A stretch of DNA of 64,000 bases. Source: Pseudoips prasinana (lineage: Eukaryota > Arthropoda > Insecta > Lepidoptera > Nolidae). Numbering within the stretch: the first letter of the stretch is position 1; each line of letters begins with the position of its first letter. Where the stretch lies: assembly GCA_951640165.1 (NCBI GenBank), contig OX621257.1, positions 11,171,201 to 11,235,200 of the forward strand, in the 5' to 3' direction. Shown here in pieces: positions 22,340-32,999 of this stretch. A model generated the notes under the pieces. That model did not search any database. It was given only the letters and a program-made list of their open reading frames with translations, and was not told where the DNA came from. The translations under genes were made by a program, and so were the position numbers.

Positions 22340-22474
22340 CAGACGTCAGCACATCAAGCTATCCCAATCTGTCAAGTTTCTCCAATTGAAAGTGAACCTT
22401 ATTCTTAAGTGATAAAGTTGAAAATCTATAAAAGAAATTTGACAGATTGGGGTAGCTGGATGTGCTGCCGTCTG
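22340..22474. mobile_element. MITE M1, copy 3
   Basis: Same TIRs with single changes (CAGACGTCAGC; GCTGCCGTCTG). The TA flanks are no longer visible. Confidence 0.8.
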
Positions 22475-23128
22475 TCTAAACATACATAGGAGGCGTACTC
22501 ACTTAATTCACTCTATTGCTTGTTTTATATTTATAAATACTTAATCGGTCAACCGATTGAGCAAATATTGTATTCATCACACGTGCACTCTATTCACGCT
22601 TTGACAGCTAATGATGCAAATCGGAGCCATCAGAATATCTTGAAAGTTTGCATCAGTCATCAACCAGTGGTGCAGATTTGCATCATCGTGCTACAAGTAA
22701 TTTTGAACCCTTTTGAAAATGTTTTGGACTTTTATAGTATAGCAATTATAAAGTGTTTACACGATGCGCTCGCTAAATGATACTGCCAGCTTTAAAGGGA
22801 CCTGAAGTCACGATCGGAGAATAATCAGTAATAAGCTCTACAGCTCTATAACTTTCATGAGGTTCTGTTAGTAAATGTTTCTTTTTTTCTGACTTCAGGC
22901 CGAAAAATCCTTATAACCCTTTTTCCACAGACCCGGAAACTTAATCCGGGGATTTTATTATCTGCGGATGCACGCGTAGCCGCTATCAACGAGGCATTGG
23001 TCAGATTGTATAAATATATATGAAGTACATAGATAATTCTCGAACTGAGTCAGTATTCAGTGAATGTTTGTTGTTACGTATTATTATTATTTGTATGGTA
23101 ATTAAAATCAATCTATTATGTATAGGTA
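22475..23128. other. No recognisable feature
   Basis: AT-rich with short spurious frames only. Confidence 0.4.
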
Positions 23129-23263
23129 CAGACGCCAGCACATCAAGCTACCCCAATCTGTCAAATTTCCCCAATTGAAAGGGGACCTTATGCTTTTGTG
23201 ATATAGTTGAAAATCTATAAAAGAAATTTGACAGATTGGGGTAGCTTGATGTGCTGGCCTCTG
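23129..23263. mobile_element. MITE M1, copy 4
   Basis: CAGACGCCAGCACATC ... GATGTGCTGGCCTCTG with TA on both sides. The arms are the best preserved of the five copies. Confidence 0.85.
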
Positions 23264-23454
23264 TACATAAAATATGCCAGCAACATAATATACAAGATGG
23301 ACCGATGGTCTTGTGAGGGTCACTGGAAAACCCTGGATACAGGGAGTGGAAGACCGGCAATTGTCTTCCTTTGATTCCTAGATGAAACTCTGGTTCAGGA
23401 CGCAAAACGTGTAATTAACTCACGTTAGAATAAACATAAGCGGAATAGCGTTGT

Positions 23455-23965
23455 TTCGCTCAAAGAGCAGCCCGACTGGGGAAGTACCTCCAACTTACAG
23501 AAGACATTCCTTAATAATAACATTAATAATTTTAATGTTGTGTTTCTGCGTGTGAGTAAGTTCGCTAGAGTTCATTGGGGTGGGGGGAAGGGCCAGCAAC
23601 ACTTGTTTGCTGACTCTTAGGGCCAGCGTAGACAGAGAGGAGCGCAGCGGAGAGGATTTTATTAAGGCACTAGAAAATCCACTTTAAAATGATTTAAATA
23701 AAGTGCATGTATGCTTGAACATTATTATGCGCGAGACTGCGCGAGCATTTTGTCAGGTTCAATCATATATGCACTTTATTCCTATAGCTCTAAAGTTGAT
23801 TTACTAGTGCCTTAAAAAAAATCCTCTCCGCTGCGCTTCTCTCTGTTTGCGCTGACCCTTAAAGGCCGGCAACGCACCCGCAACTCCTCTGGTGTTGTGA
23901 GTGTCCATGGGCCGACTTACCAACAGGTGACCCACATGCTCGTTTGTCGCCCTATGATATAAAAA
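23455..23965 (-). repeat. Dispersed repeat C, copy 2, split by a MITE
   Basis: Reverse-orientation copy of the 12405-12705 repeat. It is broken at the CTTAAAGG site by the element at 23620-23858. The uninterrupted copies at 12405 and 55687 give the empty site. Confidence 0.8.
23620..23858. mobile_element. PIF/Harbinger-like MITE, 239 bp, TTA TSD
   Basis: Starts GGGCCAGCGTAGACAGAG and ends CTCTGTTTGCGCTGACCC. The TIRs are about 55 bp and pairing continues nearly to the centre. Flanked by TTA at 23617-23619 and 23859-23861; comparison with unsplit repeat C copies shows TTA was duplicated. A 3 bp TTA TSD with G-rich ends fits PIF/Harbinger; that assignment is inference. Confidence 0.85.
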
Positions 23966-24069
23966 AAAGGAAATTATGTGGCTTATGATGCTTGCTACAC
24001 GTATCTCGTCACCCATTGTCGCCTTTCCTTCCGACGTCTTCCCCGATGAGTTTTGGTGACACCCAGGAA

Positions 24070-24185
24070 AATAATATGGCGCAGCGGTTAAGCCAGTCAC
24101 CTCGCTACTTTTTATCCCGGGTTCACTCTGTTGTGAGTGTGCTTTGTGTCCCTCAATTATATGTTTTTTCATATAAAAAATTATG
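24070..24185 (+). mobile_element. tRNA-derived SINE, family 4-like
   Basis: The head GGCGCAGCGGTTAAGCCAG (A box), a degraded B box CGGGTTCACTC, and an AATTATATGTTT end akin to copies at 35108 and 40306. It abuts a Helitron-like copy at 24191. Confidence 0.6.
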
Positions 24186-24190
24186 AAAAA

Positions 24191-24360
24191 CTAGCTGTGC
24201 CCCGCGGTGTTATCCTCGTTAAATTTTTTAAATTTTCTTTGCTATAAACCTCACGGAGCCCGAGACCTTTCCAACGAATTCAAAACCGTGGAAATCGGTT
24301 CGTGCGTTCTGGAGTTATAGCGTCAGGAAGGAAAACCCGACTTATTTTTATATAGTAAAG
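24191..24360 (-). mobile_element. Helitron-like variant
   Basis: Plus-strand CTAGCTGTGCCCCGCGGTG end with a different body (CTGGAGTTATAGCGTCAGGA), a second subfamily with the same terminal hairpin. Far end uncertain. Confidence 0.6.
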
Positions 24361-24717
24361 ATGTCTAAGATCTCTTTTGATTAACTCAGATATAACAATC
24401 ACCAGGGTATACTTCTACTAGTCTGCTGGCCCTTATAAAGTGTTTTAGTAACAAGCTGGTTAAGCCATGTGTAAGTGATGAATGATGGTCCATCCTCATA
24501 TTGACCTCGTTCGGTACTACTTATCCCAGATACGACAAAGGTTCTAACCTCTCACAGTTCTAACCATATAGTTACTACTACTTTTCAATGGATTGTATAC
24601 CAGTTGAGTTAGGGCTCATTTATTATAAATCTGATGATGATAGTTGTTTCTGAGTTTATTTCCTTTCTTACCTTCTGAATTCTCAACACCACGTAACTAA
24701 GGCATTTTAATCCAGAG

Positions 24718-25034
24718 TAACATATAAAATCGTGGGGAAGTCAAAAGTCTGTACATTGGATATTTTTTTAAAAGGATACTCGGGGCGTGATCTACAATCG
24801 ATATCGAAGCCAAAAATATAGTTTTTAGAATTTTTGTCTGTATGTCTGTTTGTCTGTATGTATGTCCGGGCTAATATCAAAAAGTACTGCATGGATTTAC
24901 TTCAAATTTTGCATGAATATTACTAAGAGGTCGGGTCAACATATAGGCTACATATAAGCACGCTATCACCTACGGGGGAGGAGCTGTGATGATTTATAAA
25001 ATGTAAGGCGGGTAAAACCGCGGGGCACAGCTAG
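24718..25034 (+). mobile_element. Helitron-like subfamily with GTCTGT tract
   Basis: The 3' end GCGGGTAAAACCGCGGGGCA then CAGCTAG|T. The body has CTACGGGGGAGGAGCTGTGA and a GATCTACAATCGATATCGAAG ... GTCCGGGCTAATAT segment (24782-24905). The related copy at 38722-39072 carries that segment inverted. Confidence 0.7.
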
Positions 25035-25587
25035 TAATAAATATACCGGCAAATTACTCGCTTTTAGTAGCAATATTTCCACGTGGGAAAATCTGCTGGG
25101 GGAAAGCTAGTTAAGTATATGTCTCCACATGCTTCAGGCTGTTGAGACATATACTTCAACAAAGACAACAAGGATGAATAAACAAAATCGCTTTTACTTA
25201 ATGTATATTTTTGTTCACTTAAGTTTACCCCTGGCGCTAGGTTTTCCAAAGACTCATCGAGAAAATTTCCAAAGCGTGCTTAAAGATTCAAGCACTGTTT
25301 GTTTTAAGTTCATGATAAAAGTTACTTTAAAACAAAACACAAACTTCAACAATAAAGGTAACACTTTAAGATAGCACTTTATATTTTACCGTTTTGGTAA
25401 AAGTTTAGTTTAAGTATAAATTATGTATTATTCGAGTATATTAAGGCTAAATAAGGCAACCACACGTATAATCGGGTACATATAAAGCTAGGTATACATT
25501 TCCAGCAAAAGCTGATCTCGCGTTGTAATTAAAAGATTTTCAACCTTGTACTAATATGAAAGCACTTACTGATATTTTTCAGTTGGA
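25035..25587. other. No recognisable feature
   Basis: Contains a 20 bp-scale inverted repeat at 25112-25160 (TATGTCTCCACATGC; GCTTCAGGCTG...GAGACATA). Nothing coding. Confidence 0.35.
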
Positions 25588-25672
25588 TTGGTTTGTTGGC
25601 CTAGTGACTAGACTAGTGACCCTGTCTGCTAAGGTTTTGGGTGCGATCCCACCTCGGACAATGTTTTGTCTG

Positions 25673-25710
<38 letters not shown>

Positions 25711-25712
25711 TA
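25588..25712 (+). mobile_element. SINE head fragment and (AT)n
   Basis: TTGGCCTAGTGACTAGACTA then GGGTGCGATCCC (degraded A and B boxes) running into an (AT)n microsatellite at 25677-25706. Confidence 0.45.
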
Positions 25713-26120
25713 TATCATCATCATATCAGCTGAAAGACGTCCACAGCTGGACAAAGGCCTCCCCCAAAGATCTCCACAATTGCCGGTCGTGCGCTATCCG
25801 CATCCAGCGATTTCCAGCGCCCCGCACAAGATCATTGGTCCATCTTGTAGGGGGCCTTCCCACGCTGCGTCTTCCGGTTCATGGTCGCCACTCGAGAACC
25901 TTTCTGCCCCAGCGGCCGTCGGCTCTACGAGCTATGTGCCCTGCCCACTGCCACTTCAGCTTGGCAATTCTTACGGCTATGTCGGTTACTTTGGTTCGCC
26001 TGCGGATCTCAACATTTCTGATAGCCCTTTCCATTGCTCTTTGGGTGACCTTGAGCCGCCTGATAAGGCCCATAGTGAGCGACCACGTCTCTGTTCCGTA
26101 AGTCATCACTGGCAACACAT
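25713..26120 (-). mobile_element. RTE LINE 3' end
   Basis: The minus-strand frame carries LPVMTYGTETWSLTMGLI, AKLKWQWAGHIARRADG and WSLGEAF-type blocks, then the (ATG)n tail. Same family as 3144-5055; this copy keeps the EIRRRTKVTD block that is deleted in the other. 5'-truncated at ~26120. The long plus-strand frame over it is an antisense artefact. Confidence 0.88.
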
Positions 26121-27094
26121 GATGTATGATAATGATTATTCCGAAAATAAGTGGACTATCCATAATTTTACTTGGTATCTGAATTTGAATCATAACGGCC
26201 TACAATACTCTCATATTGTTTCTATGTCATATTTTCGTTTGTATCAAAACAATCGCAGGTCGCGGTGGCTGCGTTCCCTTGCGGTTGGTTTTTCAATTAA
26301 GTCAGTTGTTAATGGAAGAAACGCTCGGACGAGTACGACTGTACGATTTATCGATATTGACGTGTGGTACAATACTATGCATGTGTTGGTACGACAGTTG
26401 GTAAGTGTTTTTTTATCAACACCGACCCTATGTGACGACGGGGTAGACCACAATGCGTCCTAGCTGCATATCGGGAAGAAAACAGGCTTTAAGTTAACAA
26501 AACACGTCGATTATATGCAGATCTATTACCGTTTTGATTCGTTAATAAGTTGCCTCGTAATTTTGGTATCAATATTTATATTTGCTTAATTCCAGGATTT
26601 AACTATTTGACTAAACCATTACTATCACAAACTAAATTGTAATTCCATATGAATAAATTATATAATATATGTATATCTATTTGTACTTAGAATTAAATGT
26701 AACTTGTAATACTGCACTCCATATTCTGACTATTCACAAGAGCTTTTTACAGCCAACATCGAATTAATAAAAGTTGTTTATTATTTATAATTACAATCGT
26801 CAAATATTAAAAGGTGTTTCATGTCAAATTGCCTCAGACAATTTATAAGCAGTTTAAGAATTCACAATGAACTCAATTATTTTTTATAGCTGTTTATTTT
26901 TAAGTCCAAATCAATACGGCCCACTTGATTGCAAGAGAAAGAAGGGCCATTAACATGGATAGAAATCTTGTTATTAAATTGCACGCGCCATATTCTGTAA
27001 GTTGGTGCTATTTCCACAGTCAAGCTACCAAAATCCCAATTCATAAACTCTTTTTAAATTAGCTATAGCTCGTAAATTATGCCCACTAAATTAG
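26121..27094. other. Mostly unclassified
   Basis: Positions 26680-26775 resemble the UTR-1 LINE 3' end (TTCACAAGAGCTTTTTACAG). The 26230-26460 frames are not recognisable proteins. Confidence 0.4.
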
Positions 27095-28372
27095 TTCCAA
27101 AATATGGGATGCACAGGCGGGTTTTCGGAAAGGAATGGGATGCACGGATCAGGTCTTTTCTCTGCGAAGTATAGTAGAGAAGTTTTTGGGCAAAAACCAA
27201 AAGGTCTACTGTGCCTTCGTAGACTTAGAAAAGGCCTACGATAGAGTGTTGAGGAATGAACTATGGTCGGTACTGTCCATGTATGGGTTGAACGACAACC
27301 TTGTTCAAGCACTGAAATCTCTTTATAGGGATTCCAGAGCTTGCGTGAGGATTAACGGGTCATACACCGAGTGGTTTAGCATCCAAAAGGGTGTTAGACA
27401 GGGATGTGTAGCGTCACCGTGGTTGTTTAACCTATTCATGGATAGCTGCTTAAAAGATTTGAAAGAAAGTGAATGCGGTGTAAGGATGAATGAGTTACTC
27501 ATCAAATGTCTGCTTTACGCTGATGATCAAGTTTTACTTGCATCATCGGCGGACGAGTTGCAGGTGATGGTAACAAATATGTATGAATCCTTTGAAAGGA
27601 AAGGGATGAAAATGAATGTAGGTAAGACGAAAGTAATGGTATTTGAGAGGGATGAATACACGACAGCGTGTGATATTGTGATTGGAGGAGAGAAAGTCGA
27701 ACAGGTGAATGAGTTTGTATATTTGGGAACTTTGTTTACGAGAGATGGGAAATATGAAAAAGATATTGTTAGAAGAGTAAATGCGGGGAACAGAGTGAAT
27801 GGGGCACTACACGCCTTTATGAGTAGCCGGCAAGTATCAAAGAAGGCCCGACTAGCCGTGCACGATGGAGTGTTAGTGCCAACTTTAATGTATGGAAGTG
27901 AAAGTTGGGTATGGCAGAAAAAGAATGAAAGTAAAATAAATGCAGTGGAAATGAGAGCTCTGAGAAGTATGTGTGGTGTGACTTTGAGAGACAGAATTCG
28001 AAATACTGATGTAAGAGAGCGTTGTGGTGTGAAAGAGGATGTAGTCACAAAGATTGAAAAAGGCATGCTGAGATGGTTTGGCCATTTAGAAAGGATGAAT
28101 GAAAGAAGATTGACAAAAGAAGTATACCTGGCCTGGGTGAATGGGACAACCGGAAGGGGAAGACCACGTCGAACATTCTCTGACCAAATTGGAGATGTTC
28201 TCAAGAAAGGGCAGGTCAGAAGTACCCTAAACCGGCGAGCATGTATGAAGAATATAATGACAGTAATCGAGGCAAAAGAAGTATGCAAAGATCGTGACAA
28301 ATGGAAATCCGTTGTCTCTGCCTACCCCTCTGGGAAACAGGCGTGAGTCTATGTATGTATGTATGTAAATTA
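27095..28372 (+). mobile_element. RTE-like LINE, 5'-truncated, frame intact
   Basis: The RT frame is already open at 27097 (QAGFRKG) and continues without stop to 28346, followed by a short 3' UTR and (GTAT)n tail. Other copies of the 3' end are at 15933-16280 and 54191-54275 (plus) and 52215-52392 (minus). Confidence 0.9.
27135..28346 (+). CDS. LINE reverse transcriptase C-terminal half
   Basis: A 403-residue open frame, the 3' half of a LINE polyprotein that copies element RNA at a nicked chromosomal site. RT blocks: [11 protein letters not shown] (28-38), [14 protein letters not shown] (85-98) and catalytic YADD (128-131). The thumb and C-terminal region has [17 protein letters not shown] and [15 protein letters not shown], and ends PSGKQA. 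The GVRQGC...YADD and RWFGH blocks place it in or near the RTE group (RTE or Proto2; not separable here). Endonuclease and the first RT motifs are missing, so the copy cannot be autonomous. With no stop or frameshift over 1.2 kb, it is likely a young insertion. The antisense frame of 257 residues is a shadow. Confidence 0.88.
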   Translation: MGCTDQVFSLRSIVEKFLGKNQKVYCAFVDLEKAYDRVLRNELWSVLSMYGLNDNLVQALKSLYRDSRACVRINGSYTEWFSIQKGVRQGCVASPWLFNLFMDSCLKDLKESECGVRMNELLIKCLLYADDQVLLASSADELQVMVTNMYESFERKGMKMNVGKTKVMVFERDEYTTACDIVIGGEKVEQVNEFVYLGTLFTRDGKYEKDIVRRVNAGNRVNGALHAFMSSRQVSKKARLAVHDGVLVPTLMYGSESWVWQKKNESKINAVEMRALRSMCGVTLRDRIRNTDVRERCGVKEDVVTKIEKGMLRWFGHLERMNERRLTKEVYLAWVNGTTGRGRPRRTFSDQIGDVLKKGQVRSTLNRRACMKNIMTVIEAKEVCKDRDKWKSVVSAYPSGKQA

Positions 28373-29024
28373 GTTCCAATAACAGCAATGCAATGGTTAA
28401 AATTTTTACCATTATTATACTTTATTTTAATAAGTAATTATTTTAATATTAATATAAATGTGTAATACTAATAATATAAATATAAATAATGTATACTTTA
28501 GAAACCATAGAACCCACTTCAACTATTCTATACAATAACCAACTAAGTTTGTATGGGATTTTATATTTATTTCTTTCAGAATAGTATTCCATTCTGAAAA
28601 ACAATAAAAAGAATTTTCAACATCAGAACATACCTAACGTACGTACAAAACAAAATAAAAACATAATCTCATTCTTTTGAAGTCGTTTAACAAATTTAAG
28701 AGCCAATCACCGCTGCCGAAACTGAAGTGGTAATTTACTATTATTATCAATAAAGTTTTCTAATAAACACTAATAAGTATTAACTTGATGTCTTAATTTA
28801 ATGTTTTATGTTTGTAATAGCACTCATTGGCTTTAAAGTTAAAGCCACCTTCAAAGCGAAAAGTTGGAATCCGCAAAGTTTAGCAATCAAAATCAAGAAG
28901 ATCTCAGCATTAGGGGTTTGTTCATTGATTTAAACAGTATTTTAGTTGGAAAAAGTCAATAATATTCAGTAGAATTTATTTAATCTTCCTTAGCTTTTTC
29001 AAAGTTTCTTTTAGGGTCAGCAAA
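28373..29024. other. No recognisable feature
   Basis: AT-rich sequence without frames or repeats that match elsewhere in the window. Confidence 0.5.
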
Positions 29025-29204
29025 TATAATAACCTGACTAGTTAGTGGCTATCTCAGATACGTAACATGTTGCGAGTAGCTATCAAAAACGTAACCTCAC
29101 TAGTCGCTGCTGGTTTTCTCAGATACGTAGCTTGTTTCTACTATCTATCAGAGACAAAACCTAACTAGTGCTGCTGGCTATATCAGATACGTAACATGTT
29201 GTGA
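29025..29204. repeat. 64 bp minisatellite, left part
   Basis: About three degenerate units of ~64 bp, each with TAACCT.ACTAGT, CTCAGATACGTA and AGCTATCA. The third unit is cut by the LOA element and resumes at 32554. The last 12 bp (AACATGTTGTGA) are the target-site duplication. Confidence 0.8.
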
Positions 29205-30307
29205 AGATAGAGCTCATAGTTGGATGCGACGCCAATGCACATCATACCGTTTGGGGAAGCACTGGAGTCAACAAAAGGGGTGAGGTACTTTTTGATTTCC
29301 TATTAGCAAACGGTCTACACATCATTAACAAAGGCTGCACCCCGACCTTCGTGACAAAGACCAGACAGGAAGTATTAGATATCACCTTCGCAACGGAAAA
29401 AATTGCCCGCTATATAACAGATTGGCAGGTAAGTAGCGAAAACTCTATGTCCGACCACAGGCATATCAGGTTCGGAATACAAGGCTCCATCATCATGGAA
29501 CCGGTTAGAATTAGAAACCCAAAAATGACTTCATGGGAAACCTATAGAGGTCACCTAGAAGAGCAATTAAAGGGCTTTCCTAAATCGATCAAGACACCAG
29601 ACTCTCTCAATGCGTCAACTCAGATTTTGACCAACATCATTAAGGAAGCCTATGAACTAAGCTGTCCAATAAAAGAGTCTATCGGTAAGTATAAAACCAC
29701 GTGGTGGAACAAAAGACTTGAAATACTAAGGGTATCTACACGACGAATATTCAATAAGGCTACCAAACCGAGCGAATGGGAACGGTTTAAAAAGGCACTT
29801 ACTGAATACAATAAACAAATCAGAAAAGCTAAAAGAGCGTCTTGGCGACGGTTCTGCGATGACATCGCTCAAACACACAAAGGAGCAAGGATCCAGAAAG
29901 TACTCGCCAAGACACCAAATGTTTATCTGGGACTACTTAAAAAACCAGATAACTCCTTTACAACCACAGAGAGGGAGACTATGGAGCTTTTAAGAGTCAC
30001 CCATTTCCCAGGTTCGTACCAAACTAATAATATCTTCATAAACCCAAAGGTTAGCACTAACCACAGGGTTCGCAAAACCGACTGGAACATGGCCAATGCA
30101 GTGTTCAGGCCGAACCAAGTCAAATGGGCTGTTAACAAATTCAAGCCATATAAATCGGCGGGCGAAGATGGCATATTCCCAGCACTGCTACAACAGGGAA
30201 TCAACCTTCTCCTCCCGCATCTGGTGAAGCTCTTCAGAGCAAGCTACTCATGGGGAATTATACCAGAACAATGGTCTAGGTCACGGTACGCTTCATACCA
30301 AAAGTAG
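29201..30307 (+). pseudogene. LOA endonuclease end and RT N-terminus
   Basis: A 368-residue frame. Residues ~5-100 are the C-terminal third of an APE-type endonuclease (IVGCDANAHHTVWGS; DITFATEKIA; MSDHRHIRF). The N-terminal catalytic part is lost to 5' truncation. A linker follows, then the first RT blocks (FKPYKSAGEDGIFPALLQQG). The frame breaks near 30279: QWSRSRYASYQK-stop is out of frame, while the next frame reads VRFIPKVGKKDYSQPKSFRP, a one-base shift. An in-frame TAA at 30412-30414 then interrupts before LVDRPLSSKQHAYQ. The GTG at 29201 is not a real start; the first four bases belong to the TSD. Confidence 0.85.
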
Positions 30308-30417
30308 GGAAAAAGGATTATTCTCAACCTAAATCCTTCAGACCCATCAGTCTAACTTCTTTCCTGTTAAAAACCATGGAGAGAATAATAGACCAGCACA
30401 TTAGAGCACATTAACTA

Positions 30418-31284
30418 GTGGATAGACCACTTAGCTCCAAACAACATGCTTACCAAAAGGGTAAATCAACTGAAACAGCACTACTCGATCTGATCGATAA
30501 AGTGCAAAAATCCCTAGAGGACAAGCAAACTGCTCTGTGTGCTTTCCTAGACATCGAGGGTGCTTTTGACAACACCCCCACAGAAACCATCCTTCGAGGC
30601 ATGGGAGCAAAGGAAATTGATGTCACCACTATTAGATGGGTGGAAAACATGCTCTATAATAGAACTGCAACAATTTCATTAAATGAAACATTGCACGAAT
30701 TTCAGACCACGAGAGGATGTCCACAAGGAGGCGTACTGTCACCACTACTATGGACCCTCGCCGTGGACCAACTCCTTGCAGTGATGGCAGACCTAAACCA
30801 TGACACCCAAGGTTATGCAGATGACCTGGTAGTCATAGTCAGAGGACACTGTCTCCACACCATCTCCACACTACTGCAAGGAGCTCTTAACACCATTAAC
30901 AAATGGTGCAGAGACAACGAACTATCCATCAACGCACAAAAAACGGTGATAGTACCTTTCACAAGGAAAAGGAAGCTGGAAAGACTGGTAAATCCAAAGC
31001 TAAACGGCGATATTCTGTCATTTTCAAGTGAAGTCAAGTACCTAGGGGTCACTATTGACCAAAAGCTGACTTGGAATACACATCTAAAGAATATAATCCA
31101 AAAAGCCAAAATGGCTATATGGATTTGTTGTCGAATGGCTGGAGCAAGATGGGGCCTTAAACCCAAGATTGCACTTTGGCTATATACCGCTGTGGTGAGG
31201 CCAATCATAACATATGCCTCCGCGGTATGGTACAATAAAACAGCACAAAAGACAACACAAACTAAATTAAACAGCCTACAATGA
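30418..31284 (+). pseudogene. LOA reverse transcriptase core
   Basis: A 288-residue segment between two in-frame stops (TAA 30412-30414, TGA 31282-31284). It carries HAYQKGKSTETALLDL, FLDIEGAFDN (43-52), RGCPQGGVLSPLLWTL (99-114), catalytic YADD (133-136) and the thumb block YLGVTIDQKLTWNTHL. All catalytic residues are present, so the only lesions are the flanking stops and the upstream frameshift. Confidence 0.88.
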
Positions 31285-32460
31285 ATGGCTTGCTTGTTAG
31301 CAACCGGCGCTCTCTCCACAACGCCGGGTGAAGCCCTAAATGCTTTACTAAGTCTAACTCCACTCGACTTGTTTTTGCAAAAAGAGGCACAATCATGCAT
31401 ATACAGATTATGCACACAATCGAACCCAAAGTGGCAATCTAGAGCCCTAAACTCATTTAAAGAGTCGGTCTTCGAAACTAAATCTCTGAAAATGCCCTCA
31501 AATAACGTGCAAACAGAGATAAACTTTACAAAATTGTATACCGTGGACATACCAGACAGGGACGAATGGCTAAGCGGTCAAATGTCCCACAAAACTGGCA
31601 GTCACATTGGGTTTACAGATGGCTCAAAGAAAGGCCATAATGTAGGATGTGGCATTTACGGACAACTGCCCAAACACAGGAGTAGCGTCAACCTGGGTAA
31701 AGAGGCCACCATATTCCAGGCTGAACTTTTCGCCATTAACAGATGTGTGGAAATGAACCTGGACAGAAAACTAAAACAACAAAACATCTACATTAACTCA
31801 GACAGTCAAGCGACGCTGCTAGCGCTGGACTCTTTTGAATCCAACTCAAAACAAGTACAGTGCTGCAAAGAAAATCTGAACTCCCTGGGTCAATCCAACA
31901 GAGTCACACTCAGATGGGTACCGGGGCACTCAGGAATAGAAGGGAATGAGAAGGCAGATGAACTTGCGAGACTCGGAGCCGCCAACCCTCAAAACGGACC
32001 CGAACCATTTTGTGGTATTACCAAGCAAAGGGCTCTTTACTTACTTACTACTTACTCTTTCCTAAACGATCAATGTACCTCAGCAGCCATGGAACTGTGG
32101 AAATCCTCAGCTGGATCTCTACACTCAAAGGCTGTTATCAAGGGCTACAACAAAAAATTGTCGAAAGAATTACTTGAATTCAAACGTTACAAAACATGTG
32201 CGGTAACTAGAATTCTTACCGGACACTGCAAGCTGAATAAGCACATGTTCAACCTAAAGTTGGCCGACAGCACAACTTGCAGATTCTGCCAAGAATCAGA
32301 GGAAACTCCTTTGCATATTCTGTGCTCGTGCGGGCCACTAATGCGTTGTAGAAGTATCCACTTAGGACAGCATATTATGCAACCTGAAGAGATACAAACA
32401 CTCACTGCACAATCAATCTGGGAGTTTTTGGAAGCCGTAGGATTGAGCAGTGAACTTTGA
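31285..32460 (+). pseudogene. LOA RNase H and zinc knuckle
   Basis: A 391-residue segment continuous in frame with the RT across one TGA. Type I RNase H residues are all visible: GFTDGS (D112), IFQAELFA (E147), INSDSQA (D173) and LRWVPGHSGIEGNEKADELA (H215, D225). RNase H would degrade the RNA of the RNA-DNA hybrid during element copying. Near the C-terminus CRFCQESEETPLHILCSC forms a CCHC-type knuckle. The gene ends at TGA 32458-32460, followed by a 90 bp UTR. Retention of a complete DEDD set suggests a young copy. Confidence 0.9.
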
Positions 32461-32553
32461 CAAAAGTCAAAGGAGCTCTGCTACAATAGATCAGTAATGG
32501 TCGAGGTAGCAAGATGCCACCAAGGCATCAAGCCCCAAACAAACAATAATAAT

Positions 32554-32710
32554 AACATGTTGTGACTAGCTATCAGAAACATAACCTAACCAGTCGCTGC
32601 TGGTTTTCTCAGATACGTGACCTGTAACTATAAGCTATCAGAAACATAACCTAAGTTGTTGCTGCCTGTTTTCTCAGATATATGACCTATAGCAGCAATT
32701 TGCTTTTTTG
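32554..32710. repeat. 64 bp minisatellite, right part
   Basis: Resumes the interrupted unit (GACTAGCTATCAGAAACATA) and adds about two more (CTGCTGGTTTTCTCAGATAC). It ends in a degenerate unit near 32700. Confidence 0.8.
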
Positions 32711-32999
32711 ACGGTATGTCGAGAATTGATTGTTTTTGACCTCTAAAAGTTTCTTTGCGCATTCCTAAAGTAAGAAAATTACAAAATAATTAAATCTCTA
32801 TACAACTCCGTCTCTGATACATGACAGTTGACTGCACTCCTTTCAAACAGCCGGACCGATCGTAATATTTTTTTGAGTGTGTTTGATTGAGTCTCTGAAC
32901 AGTTTGATGTTACAATAGACTTGATAGGTGGCGCTGCGATAAACTACTCTGTCAAGAATGTACCGGGAAAAGATCAATAATATACTTACAAAATGTTTG
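32711..32999. other. Unclassified; mariner 3' flank
   Basis: The 3' end of the mariner element should lie in 32900-32999, but I could not pair a convincing terminal inverted repeat. Confidence 0.4.

Larger units (their letters stand above)
29205..32553 (+). mobile_element. LOA-clade LINE, 5'-truncated
   Basis: 3.35 kb element with endonuclease end, RT, RNase H and a C-terminal zinc knuckle, ending in a CAATAATAATAA tail. It is flanked by the 12 bp duplication AACATGTTGTGA (29193-29204 and 32554-32565), which fixes both ends. RNase H plus GCPQGGVLSPLLW and YADD fit the LOA clade. Confidence 0.92.

Noticed and set aside
25666..26463. 265-residue plus-strand protein with an isoleucine/tyrosine start
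   Set aside because: It begins in an (AT)n microsatellite and runs antisense through an RTE 3' end.
27527..28300. 257-residue minus-strand protein
   Set aside because: Shadow of the intact LINE RT frame on the plus strand.
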